This document shows positions 7,062 to 13,593 of a stretch of DNA of 30,428 nt, piece after piece. The stretch covers positions 1-30,428 of the IMG/VR virus record IMGVR_UViG_3300037491_000011; one strand, given 5' to 3'. Source of the DNA: a virus. The notes under the pieces are model-generated. The model was not told where the DNA came from. It did no database searches and saw only the letters and a list, made by a program, of their open reading frames with translations. Both the position numbers and the translations under genes were made by a program. Positions within the stretch are counted from its first letter, which is position 1; every line of letters starts with the position of its first letter.

Positions 7062-7974
7062 ATGAAGTAGGATACGTTCCAAAAGTTGCGCGGGGATTGT
7101 AATACGAAAGTGAATAGCGCTCGTACCCCTTGCACAGGAGGTTGTCGGTCGAGAATTCAACTTCCATACTCATTTCAAACGGGATACGCTCCATATATGC
7201 TAGCCCCGGAACATTCGTCAAAAGGAACCAAGCATAGGGCGAGGTCAAGAAGTCATCGACAAAGTAACCTTCTTTCAGACCACCAGTTGTCGAGCGGATA
7301 GCATTGACATCGTTATCGCCGGTACCGGGCCGCATCGGAGTTTCGAGTAGTCGAATGGCGACTGGCTCAAGCTCAGGCGGGATGAGCAGCATCTTGCCAC
7401 GGGCGTACTGCTTCAAATTCGCCTGATCGACGAACTGGCGACGGATGCTGATCATGGCCGAGAGCAACGAAGTCTCGGAAAGATCGGTCGCAGTCGTGAA
7501 AGCATTGGCGTAAGATCCGCCATCGATCGGATGCGCGGTTGAGAACAACGGCTGGCCATCGCCACCGACTGCAGCGTTGTAGACGTTGCCGAGGTTGAAG
7601 ACGCTGGCTGCGTAGATTTCCTTAGTTTGATTGAAGGATTCCTGCAGGCCGAGGTTCGAGGGATTGAATTGCGTCTTGTAGAGATTGTCGTCGATCGCGG
7701 GACGAGTGATCGCGTAACCGAGCGAGATTTCCAGATGTGATTGATTCCAAACGAATCTCTCACCCGCCCTATTGTCGAAAAAGGCGGTTCCGCCCTCAGT
7801 CTTCAGACGAGCGAGCGGCAAATAGCGGTTTTCCGCCGTGCGCTCAACCGCCTGTTCCGACTTGATGTATTGGAAGATCTTGTCGTACTGACGGGGGATC
7901 TGCTGGTATTTCCCGGTAACGGCTCGCAGGCCAGGGAACAGCAGGTCGCGGATCTGTTGAAGTGCTACCGGCAT
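7060..7974 (-). CDS. Major capsid protein (HK97 fold, Mu gpT-like)
   Basis: A 304-residue protein with the layout of the Mu-gpT-like major head subunit family: N-terminal IPRQYDKIFQYI (26-37) and RYLPLARLKTEGG (50-62), then GYAITRPAIDDNLYK (86-100), the hallmark GGDGQPLFSTAHP (137-149), LLIPPELEPVAIRLLETP, DNDVNAI, and a C-terminal ERYSLSYYNPRATFGTY. It would assemble the icosahedral shell around the scaffold. It follows the decoration-type gene by 3 bases and shares the promoter near 8759-8787, as expected for the most abundant virion protein. The N-terminal segment 29-67 has a clear relative in the 391-residue protein at 20224-21399. Confidence 0.88.
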   Translation of the reverse strand: MPVALQQIRDLLFPGLRAVTGKYQQIPRQYDKIFQYIKSEQAVERTAENRYLPLARLKTEGGTAFFDNRAGERFVWNQSHLEISLGYAITRPAIDDNLYKTQFNPSNLGLQESFNQTKEIYAASVFNLGNVYNAAVGGDGQPLFSTAHPIDGGSYANAFTTATDLSETSLLSAMISIRRQFVDQANLKQYARGKMLLIPPELEPVAIRLLETPMRPGTGDNDVNAIRSTTGGLKEGYFVDDFLTSPYAWFLLTNVPGLAYMERIPFEMSMEVEFSTDNLLCKGYERYSLSYYNPRATFGTYPTS

Positions 7975-7977
7975 TGG

Positions 7978-8586
7978 TTAGATCCCCGTCAACTGCCTGT
8001 AGAACTGGTTATTCCAGCCCACAAGCAAGGAAGCATAAGGAGTCGTGAGGTCGGTTCCGTTGTCTCCCGGCGGATCGGCAATCAACGCTAGGATGCGGAA
8101 CGGAAAAGTCGAAGTTGTCGTTGGCGTGGTGTGCAAGTCGATGTAGGCGCCGCTCTGACCGTTTAAGGTAGAACCAGTGCCGTTCGCGTACTGCGCGTTC
8201 ATGCCAACCATCGCCTGCGTGACGAGAACCGTCGCGCCGGCCGAGTTGCTGGTTTGAACCTTGAAGGTCACATTGGGATCGTCAATGATGAGCGCGTTGA
8301 CGATGCCGTTGGTGATCTGGTCCGCGCCGGGGTAGTAGGGCGAGTAAACAAGCTTGCCCTGCGAGGCCGAGATGTAATTGCACCCCGCAAAGATCCCGAG
8401 AGGCGGTGTGGTGCCCGGAGTCAGGGTATCAATATACCCGCTCGACAGCATCACCACGACATCGCCCGTGTAGATCGAGTGCGTGTTGGTGTAAAGAATC
8501 TGATATTGGGTCTGGTTGGCCGACCACGAGGCACCGTCTTGCCTCCCGGCGACGGCGAACCCATAGGGTGCTAAGACGTTTGCCAT
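7978..8586 (-). CDS. Putative head decoration protein
   Basis: A 202-residue protein starting MANVLAPYGFAVAGRQDG, which I recognise as the usual start of a small conserved protein coded just before the major capsid in many phages; I therefore chose the ATG at 8586 over the GTG at 8673, although neither has a strong ribosome binding site. Motifs include YTGDVVVMLSSGYI, LGIFAGCNYIS, YSPYYPGAD, NALIIDDPNVTFKVQ. The sequence is beta-rich without membrane segments. Size, place and style fit a capsid decoration or stabilising protein. It is the first gene after the strong promoter and structured leader, so high expression is expected. Confidence 0.65.
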   Translation of the reverse strand: MANVLAPYGFAVAGRQDGASWSANQTQYQILYTNTHSIYTGDVVVMLSSGYIDTLTPGTTPPLGIFAGCNYISASQGKLVYSPYYPGADQITNGIVNALIIDDPNVTFKVQTSNSAGATVLVTQAMVGMNAQYANGTGSTLNGQSGAYIDLHTTPTTTSTFPFRILALIADPPGDNGTDLTTPYASLLVGWNNQFYRQLTGI

Positions 8587-8679
8587 CGGGGCGAAATTCC
8601 CGATTTGTCCGTCTACCCCTGACCGATCTGGGATGTGCGGGAGGGTGAAGGCCGCCGTTTCGCGGGCCGCCACACTTTC

Positions 8680-8735
8680 GGTTCTTGTGTCGGAAGAACC
8701 AGAAATTTAACTGTCAGGCCCTCCGCGAACCTGAC
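8680..8735 (-). promoter_or_regulatory. Two hairpins in the leader of the capsid transcript
   Basis: On the minus-strand transcript, GTCAGG pairs with CCTGAC (8730-8735 with 8713-8718, 11-nt loop) and GGTTCTT pairs with AAGAACC (8694-8700 with 8680-8686, 7-nt loop). Both lie between the promoter at 8759-8787 and the first start codon at 8586. They could stabilise the abundant capsid mRNA or control its translation. No T-tract follows either hairpin, so termination is unlikely. Confidence 0.45.
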
Positions 8736-8758
8736 GAGCGCAACCTTATGCGCGGCTG

Positions 8759-8787
8759 ATAATTCGCGTGTTTTTTTCTGTTGTCAA
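8759..8787 (-). promoter_or_regulatory. Sigma70-like promoter for decoration and capsid genes
   Basis: On the minus strand TTGACA (8787-8782) is followed after exactly 17 bases by AATTAT (8764-8759), four of six matches to the -10 consensus. Transcription would begin near 8752, giving a leader of about 165 bases before the ATG at 8586. It lies in the only sizeable gap of this part of the operon, between the stop at 8801 and the decoration gene, where a separate strong capsid promoter makes sense. Confidence 0.6.
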
Positions 8788-8800
8788 GGGGCGCAAGGGA

Positions 8801-9352
8801 TTACGGTTCGGAAGACAACCCTTCCGCGCCTTCATTGACTGGCTCACCGGGAGCGAATTGCTGGCGGACGCTTGCTACTCGGCGAACCGAAGGATGATCG
8901 CGCGTCAACTGCCCCGGCTTTGACCCGTACATGATTTCTTGCATATTCTGCACAGGATCGAGCGCGTCCTGTAGCTGCTCCATCTGTGCTTCTTCGGTCA
9001 AATACTTGGGCCGCTCGCAGAGGATGGTCCCGCCACGTTTGATGATTGTGTCTCCGCCTACCGCAAGTTCAGGATGGCGCGCCGCCGGCACTGGGCGCCA
9101 ATGATTCTCGCGCATCTCAATCCAGTGCGTGGTGTCTTTTTGCCCGTAGACTTCCTCGCGTTTCCATTCGTAGGTAAACCCCGGCGGGGCGAGGTTGCCG
9201 ATCTCAAACGGGTTACTGTTGCGGCGGCGGCGGTGCAACCGTTCGCCCGATGTCGGCGCTATCGCCTCGCGCGGCGCCGTGGCACGCACATTGGCACGCG
9301 GATCGCGTTGAACAGCCTTGGCTTCAGTTTCGTAAAGGATTTTATCGCTCAT
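8801..9352 (-). CDS. Conserved phage head-region protein, function unknown
   Basis: A 183-residue hydrophilic protein. An Arg-rich patch (RLHRRRRNSNPFEIG, about 38-52) precedes PPGFTYEWKREEVYGQKD, WRPVPAARHPEL, GGTILCERPKYLTEEA and a helical acidic tail. The YEWKR...GQ and PVPA.RHP motifs are ones I associate with a conserved protein found between scaffold and capsid in related phages; function not known to me. It overlaps the upstream gene by 11 bases. Its stop is followed by the capsid promoter. A capsid-assembly accessory protein is likely from location. Confidence 0.6.
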   Translation of the reverse strand: MSDKILYETEAKAVQRDPRANVRATAPREAIAPTSGERLHRRRRNSNPFEIGNLAPPGFTYEWKREEVYGQKDTTHWIEMRENHWRPVPAARHPELAVGGDTIIKRGGTILCERPKYLTEEAQMEQLQDALDPVQNMQEIMYGSKPGQLTRDHPSVRRVASVRQQFAPGEPVNEGAEGLSSEP

Positions 9353-9734
9353 TTATCGAACCCCGACTCAATGTTTTATTTTCTGTCCCCAAGCGCACGT
9401 AGGCGCTTGTTATACCGTTCCCCGTGATTGGATCGGTCTTCCATCGCAACTCCGGTCGTACTCTCCACACAACACCCTGCGGCGAAGCGGTGACAAAACC
9501 AAGTAGCAAAAAGGAAAGAGTTTCGGCAGTACGCGTCTCAGCCTTTTCTCTAGCGCTTGGATCATCTTTCAACGTCTCGCCAGTGACAACCGAACCGAAG
9601 CCGATACTGACCCAATTCCCATCACCCGCCCTAATTTCCTCTTCAGTAACGTCCCGACACGGCGTGGATAATGTATCGAGCCACGCCATGAGCGTGTCGA
9701 TATCCTTGACGCCAGTTGGAATACTCAAGTTCAT
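9342..9734 (-). CDS. Hypothetical protein in head-assembly cluster
   Basis: A 130-residue protein, MNLSIPTGVKDIDTLMAWLDTLS..., mixed alpha/beta with no membrane segment or clear motif. It starts at an ATG whose first bases overlap the scaffold stop (ATGA, 9731-9734) and it ends 11 bases inside the next gene, so it is embedded in the coupled head-assembly series. Family not recognised. The tight overlaps on both sides make it a real gene. Confidence 0.55.
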   Translation of the reverse strand: MNLSIPTGVKDIDTLMAWLDTLSTPCRDVTEEEIRAGDGNWVSIGFGSVVTGETLKDDPSAREKAETRTAETLSFLLLGFVTASPQGVVWRVRPELRWKTDPITGNGITSAYVRLGTENKTLSRGSINER

Positions 9735-10744
9735 CGTGCCCCCGGTCCAATGCGACCCTCTTTAATCAAATCGGCTTTGTGCCGCGCATATTCGCTTTCA
9801 GGAATACCGTCGCGGCGCGCCTGTTCTTTTTCTTCACGCGTGAGATAGACTTCGGTAACACCCGCGTTGGTCCGAACCGAACCATTGACGGCGCCCCCCG
9901 CTGGTGCGGTAGTCATGCGCGCGGCTTGTCGGGCATCTTCGGCGTTCCGCCCACCGGGTTGCGCGGTGACATTCGTTTGGCTCGTTGGCGTTTCTTGCTG
10001 TCTCTGTATCAAGCCAAGCTCAGTGCGGATAAAATCTAGATAATCCTGGCTGTACGAAGGGATGCCTTTGTTGTTTTCTGCATACTGTGCGGCGGCTATG
10101 GCGCGGCGCTGGAAATTCTGATCCGAAAAAAATCGCGAACCCTCGGCGGAGCGCAACCAATCCTGTACCAATGGCGGGCGTGCTTGAATGAATTGTTCCC
10201 GCGCTTCATCGGCGCTTGGTTGCTGTTGCGGCTGCCGCCCCGTATCAGCAGGCGGATTTTTAATCCGCGCATCGAGTTCTGCCTTCCCGGCCTCTAGCTG
10301 AGCAATATGACCGCCGATAACGGCCATCTCCCGATTGATCTTGGCGACAGCAGCAAAGTCTCCCGCACCGTGCGCGGCGGCTAATTGCTGTTCCAGCGTC
10401 TCCAGTTTCCCAGTTTGGGCATTTAGCGCGTTACCGATCGCGTCAAACTGCGCTTGCTCGGTTGAACGGCGTCCCTCTGTCGTCGCATGGTGCGCGGCAT
10501 TCGTCGCCTCTGTCGCGCGAGCCTCGGCCGCCTGACGTGCGCGTTCCGCACTCGCTGCCCGATCACGTTCCGCCTGCAGCGCTTTTTCCTTTTCGGAATC
10601 GCGCGCCTCAAGCTCTTCAAGCTGCCGTTTTAGAGACGCGACAACATCTTCCTCGGTCTGAACTTCCGCCTCTGGCGTCTCAGCCGCTCGCGTACCTTGA
10701 TCAACAGCGGCACTTGTCGGCTCGCGCAATATGGCGTCAGACAT
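9731..10744 (-). CDS. Probable capsid scaffolding protein
   Basis: A 337-residue protein. Residues about 28-170 form a long Glu/Ala/Gln/Arg-rich coiled coil (LKRQLEELEARDSEKEKALQ and similar), followed by a Pro/Gln linker, a conserved-looking central part (ARPPLVQDWLRSAEGSRFFSDQ) and a charged C-terminal helix (YLTREEKEQARRDGIPESEY). High helix content, charge, size and place upstream of the capsid fit an internal scaffold that directs shell assembly and then leaves. No serine-protease motif is seen, so processing would need another enzyme or simple exit. AGGGGG precedes the ATG. Confidence 0.7.
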   Translation of the reverse strand: MSDAILREPTSAAVDQGTRAAETPEAEVQTEEDVVASLKRQLEELEARDSEKEKALQAERDRAASAERARQAAEARATEATNAAHHATTEGRRSTEQAQFDAIGNALNAQTGKLETLEQQLAAAHGAGDFAAVAKINREMAVIGGHIAQLEAGKAELDARIKNPPADTGRQPQQQPSADEAREQFIQARPPLVQDWLRSAEGSRFFSDQNFQRRAIAAAQYAENNKGIPSYSQDYLDFIRTELGLIQRQQETPTSQTNVTAQPGGRNAEDARQAARMTTAPAGGAVNGSVRTNAGVTEVYLTREEKEQARRDGIPESEYARHKADLIKEGRIGPGAR

Positions 10745-10755
10745 TTATCGGCCCC

Positions 10756-11229
10756 CTAAAGCAAACGGCCGGGATATTTCACCCGACCCCTAATGTGCGC
10801 GTCCTGAATGACGCGGCACTTAACAAATTGCGTGCGTTCGTTAAGCATCGCCACGTCTTTGTCCCAGCCGTCCGAGTTGCGATAGAGCACCCAATCGCCG
10901 CGCTCTACTTTGAGACCGTGGAATTTGTTATTCGCGTCATCGACAAAGGCTGTCGGACCAGTTTTGAGCACAAGACCGATTACGCCCTGCCACACATCCT
11001 CGCGCTGCGTTTCGGCGGCAGCAATGAGTCCGGCACCGATCTGCGAGCGGATATATTTCGCCACCAGCACATCGTTGAAGAACAATTCGATATCGTCAAG
11101 ATCGCCTAATTTCTCAAAGATGAACTCTTTTACATCATCTTCGGCATCAAACCATTTCCGCTGGCCGACGATGGCCCGACCATCCATGCCGACAAGGTTC
11201 ATGCTCGGCGTAACTAATGCGTCGCTCAT
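10756..11229 (-). CDS. GroES-like co-chaperonin-fold phage protein
   Basis: A 157-residue protein. From about residue 48 on, the strand order parallels GroES: FFNDVLVAKYI (GroES DRVIVK), GAGLIAAAETQRE (mobile-loop region), WQGVIGLVLKTGP (GEVLAVG), LKVERGDWVLYRNSDG (VKVGDIVIF), and VKCRVIQDAHIRGRV (the final strand pair). This is an alignment by eye of motif order, not of identity. T4 gp31 shows that phages can supply such a cap for folding their capsid protein; here the gene sits beside scaffold and capsid genes, so the same job is plausible. It overlaps the next upstream gene by 4 bases (ATGA). Confidence 0.6.
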   Translation of the reverse strand: MSDALVTPSMNLVGMDGRAIVGQRKWFDAEDDVKEFIFEKLGDLDDIELFFNDVLVAKYIRSQIGAGLIAAAETQREDVWQGVIGLVLKTGPTAFVDDANNKFHGLKVERGDWVLYRNSDGWDKDVAMLNERTQFVKCRVIQDAHIRGRVKYPGRLL

Positions 11230-11426
11230 CCCCGCTCCACGTCCTGTTTGATCTCGTCCGCTAGTTCCATTGCTGTGCGCAACCCATCAAAGAACCCGCA
11301 AGCAAAGCGATAGTCTGCAAAGTCTCCTGCCGCGCCGCGACCCAGTGAATCTTCGCGCTCATGAATAAGCTTTTCCACGCGGCGGGCCAGTTCTTCATGA
11401 AACCAAGGGGTATACCCGCCGATCAT
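11226..11426 (-). CDS. Small conserved phage protein (66 aa)
   Basis: A 66-residue protein, MIGGYTPWFHEELARRVEKL..., helical and rich in charged residues, with no membrane segment. It overlaps both neighbours by 4 bases (ATGA at each end), strong evidence of genuine coupled coding. The ADYRFACGFFDGLRTAME pattern is typical of small helical phage proteins found in head-gene clusters. Function unknown. Confidence 0.6.
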   Translation of the reverse strand: MIGGYTPWFHEELARRVEKLIHEREDSLGRGAAGDFADYRFACGFFDGLRTAMELADEIKQDVERG

Positions 11427-11863
11427 TTATTCTCGGGGGTTCCAACAAAGAACGGCAACCGGGTTTTCTTTGGATCGAGCAGCGTGCCATCTCCCGTCGC
11501 ATTCAACTCTTCGCCGGGGAATCTCGGCCAACGCTTCGGGTCGCTCGGCGTCACGACGGCTTTTACAGGGGTGTATTCTTGAGGTTGCGGATCTGGGCGA
11601 TGGCCGCCGCCCGCGAAATATGTTTCAGCGGTCATGCTGTGCGGCGGGTCAAACGGATCGGCGACAGGCAGCCCTTCGCCAATAATCGTTAGCACAAGAC
11701 CTTGGCGATGATCCGCAGCGGCGACAATTTCCACCCGATGGCCTTCGGGCAACGTCAACCGTTCAGCAATATTGGATAGGGAAAAGAACACGCGCGCAGC
11801 ACCGATCAAATCAGCCTCCAAACGAGGATGACGATCTTGCCCGCGATTGTCTGTGAAGAACAA
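11423..11863 (-). CDS. Hypothetical protein in the head cluster, start uncertain
   Basis: About 146 residues. N-terminal FFTDNRGQDRHPRLEADLIG and LPEGHRVEIVAAADHRQGLVLTIIGEG suggest a small alpha/beta domain; the C-terminal 60 residues are Pro-rich and probably unstructured. The only standard start in the frame is TTG at 11863; no ribosome binding site is visible, and ATA at 11878 or coupling are alternatives. The frame is closed by a TAA at 11899-11897. It ends in an ATGA overlap with the next gene. Family not recognised. Confidence 0.5.
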   Translation of the reverse strand: MFFTDNRGQDRHPRLEADLIGAARVFFSLSNIAERLTLPEGHRVEIVAAADHRQGLVLTIIGEGLPVADPFDPPHSMTAETYFAGGGHRPDPQPQEYTPVKAVVTPSDPKRWPRFPGEELNATGDGTLLDPKKTRLPFFVGTPENK

Positions 11864-11943
11864 GGCGACAACCGCTATGCCGCGCCGAGCGGCGGCTTAC
11901 CCGAGCGCCAAGCTCGATGTTCGCCAAAGTAACAAAACGCTAC

Positions 11944-12180
11944 CTAATATTGTTTCCGTGACCTGTCAAGATACCATTGAGCACGTTTTGCATCAGTCAT
12001 TCCCGACTTCGCCAGTTCTACGACTGGCTCCAAGCCATATTCGTTGACAAGCGCCCGCCATGCGGGCGGCGATTCATCAATCGCCGACATCCGTTCTTCC
12101 GCCGTCTTCTTACGCTCGGTCCAGAACGCAGCCCCCATACCGGGCTTGTTATGGCTAATAATCGCCCGCCGCATTTTCAC
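11944..12180 (-). CDS. Small hypothetical phage protein (up to 78 aa)
   Basis: The core, MSAIDESPPAWRALVNEYGLEPVVELAKSG, is of a type I associate with small conserved phage proteins near the portal; function unknown. Three starts are possible: GTG at 12180 and ATG at 12174, both overlapping the upstream gene, and an internal ATG at 12093 preceded by GGAAGA. The N-terminal basic part is partly a shadow of the upstream gene's end, so the shorter form may be correct. An 80-base gap with a small CGAGC/GCTCG hairpin separates it from the next gene. Confidence 0.5.
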   Translation of the reverse strand: MKMRRAIISHNKPGMGAAFWTERKKTAEERMSAIDESPPAWRALVNEYGLEPVVELAKSGMTDAKRAQWYLDRSRKQY

Positions 12181-13288
12181 TTTCGATTTTCATCTTCGCC
12201 CGCGCCAATCGCCCTTCGGCACTGAGCGCACCAGCGGCGGCTTTTGGTACGCGACCACCTTTGGCGCGCATCGGCATGCCCGGCATCCCCGGAGCCATCG
12301 GTGGACGAGCCATTCCCATACCCGCGCCGGGAGCCATCGGCATCCCCGCTGTCGGCATGCCGCCGGGCATGCCCATTCCAAGCCCCGGCGGCGGCATTGG
12401 TGGCCGAGGCGGCGGCATGCCGCCCGCTGCGGGTATGGGACCGGCTGGCATCGGGGGGCGATCAGCGCCACCAGTCGCCACAATCACGTTTACATGCCCC
12501 GCCTTGCCTTTGCCGCTTCTGCCTCCATGCGCGCGGCGATGTTCGCGATCTTCCTCTTTTGCCCTGCCGCCACGCTTTTGCCCGACAAAACGGGGAGTCC
12601 CAATTGCGCCTGGTGTTGGACCTCCGGGGGCACTGACAGTCGGCGCGGTCTGCCCTGGCCCCATCATACTTGGCTGAGGCATTTGTGCCGCAGTCGGCGC
12701 GGGACGCGGCATATTCCCTCCGGGGGCGCCCATGCCAGGGCGCATACCCATGCCCATCCCAGGACCAGCCATGCCAGGACCGGGAAGGCCAGGGCGTTGC
12801 ATTTGACCTCCGCCCATGCCCCCACCCATGCCCATGGCTCCCACACCCATCGGCATACCGCCACCAGCCTGCCGTTTGGCGCGTCCGCCACGCTTCTGAC
12901 CAGTGGCTTTGGGCTGATTCGGATTATTGATCGAATTAGCTAAGCCAGCGTCAATCGCGCTCTGCATCGCCTGTTGAGCGGCGTTGTTGCTGGGATTCAT
13001 CGCCTGATTGACCCCAGCGGAACCACCGTCATCGCGCTTCCTGCGCCCCGCACGATCCATGCGCTTGCGACCAGCGTGACCTTCAGCCACGCCCCCATCA
13101 GCGAGTTTCAATTTTGTCAGTGGCTTGCCGGGGTGATCGGCCTTCTCATGCTGGTGCACCCCTTTGATCACCATTACGCGATCATCACGAGCGCCAGAAA
13201 TGCCGCCACCATGAGCGCGTCGGATCTCGTGAATTCTGTGGGAGTGCTGCCGAGTCGCCTCTTCGCGCAGATGTTTGTGCTCAGACAT
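12155..13288 (-). CDS. Gly/Met/Pro-rich collagen-like protein with basic GGRA/DRxGRR motifs
   Basis: A 377-residue low-complexity protein. Residues 1-95 are His/Arg-rich with ADGGVAEGHAGRKRMDRAGRRKR around D78; residues about 130-230 and 285-345 are Gly-Met-Pro-rich with short irregular repeats such as GMGMGMRPGMG and PMAPGMPGMPM. Two GQKRGGRAK boxes (about 129 and 235) and an AKGGRV box near 340 separate them. HVNVIVATGG near 265 is a beta-type island. The collagen-like parts could form a flexible fibre or disordered linker on the virion; no Gly-X-Y frame is strictly kept, so a true triple helix is doubtful. Its ATG overlaps the upstream TAA (TAATG) after GGGAGG. Confidence 0.65.
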   Translation of the reverse strand: MSEHKHLREEATRQHSHRIHEIRRAHGGGISGARDDRVMVIKGVHQHEKADHPGKPLTKLKLADGGVAEGHAGRKRMDRAGRRKRDDGGSAGVNQAMNPSNNAAQQAMQSAIDAGLANSINNPNQPKATGQKRGGRAKRQAGGGMPMGVGAMGMGGGMGGGQMQRPGLPGPGMAGPGMGMGMRPGMGAPGGNMPRPAPTAAQMPQPSMMGPGQTAPTVSAPGGPTPGAIGTPRFVGQKRGGRAKEEDREHRRAHGGRSGKGKAGHVNVIVATGGADRPPMPAGPIPAAGGMPPPRPPMPPPGLGMGMPGGMPTAGMPMAPGAGMGMARPPMAPGMPGMPMRAKGGRVPKAAAGALSAEGRLARAKMKIESENAAGDY

Positions 13289-13536
13289 TATTTCCTCCCT
13301 CGCGGATGACCGAGACCCGTACCCACCCAGCCGGTATCCGTTTTTTGCCCGACAGCCTCGCGATCCTGTCTAGAATTTCTGGTTAATTGAATTTCCCAAT
13401 CGCGATTAGCAGCAGCACGCTGGTCATATCCCCCATTGAGATCGGCGCGCCGCCCGCCACCCGCAAAGGGTTTGCTAATCTCTGGCGTCCTTTGCTCGGA
13501 AGGGCCAAGCCCTATTTCCAGCGATTTTCTTGCCAT
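13288..13536 (-). CDS. Small hypothetical phage protein (82 aa)
   Basis: An 82-residue hydrophilic protein, MARKSLEIGLGPSEQRTPEIS..., rich in Arg, Gly and Gln and probably disordered. The ATG at 13536 is chosen over an in-frame TTG at 13548 because GGAG lies 6 bases before it. It ends in a TAATG overlap with the collagen-like gene and starts 57 bases after the portal stop. No family recognised. Possibly a minor head protein, judged from location only. Confidence 0.5.
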   Translation of the reverse strand: MARKSLEIGLGPSEQRTPEISKPFAGGGRRADLNGGYDQRAAANRDWEIQLTRNSRQDREAVGQKTDTGWVGTGLGHPRGRK

Positions 13537-13593
13537 CACGCACTCCAACGATTTCGCAGCCTATACCACATCAACACTGTTTCCGCCACGTCA

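Noticed and set aside
10462-11109. A 215-residue plus-strand frame
   Set aside because: Antisense to the scaffold and GroES-like genes, both of which have good starts and family features.
12044-12943. Long plus-strand frames opposite the Gly/Met/Pro-rich gene
   Set aside because: His/Ala/Arg/Pro low-complexity shadows of the collagen-like coding sequence, with no start signals.
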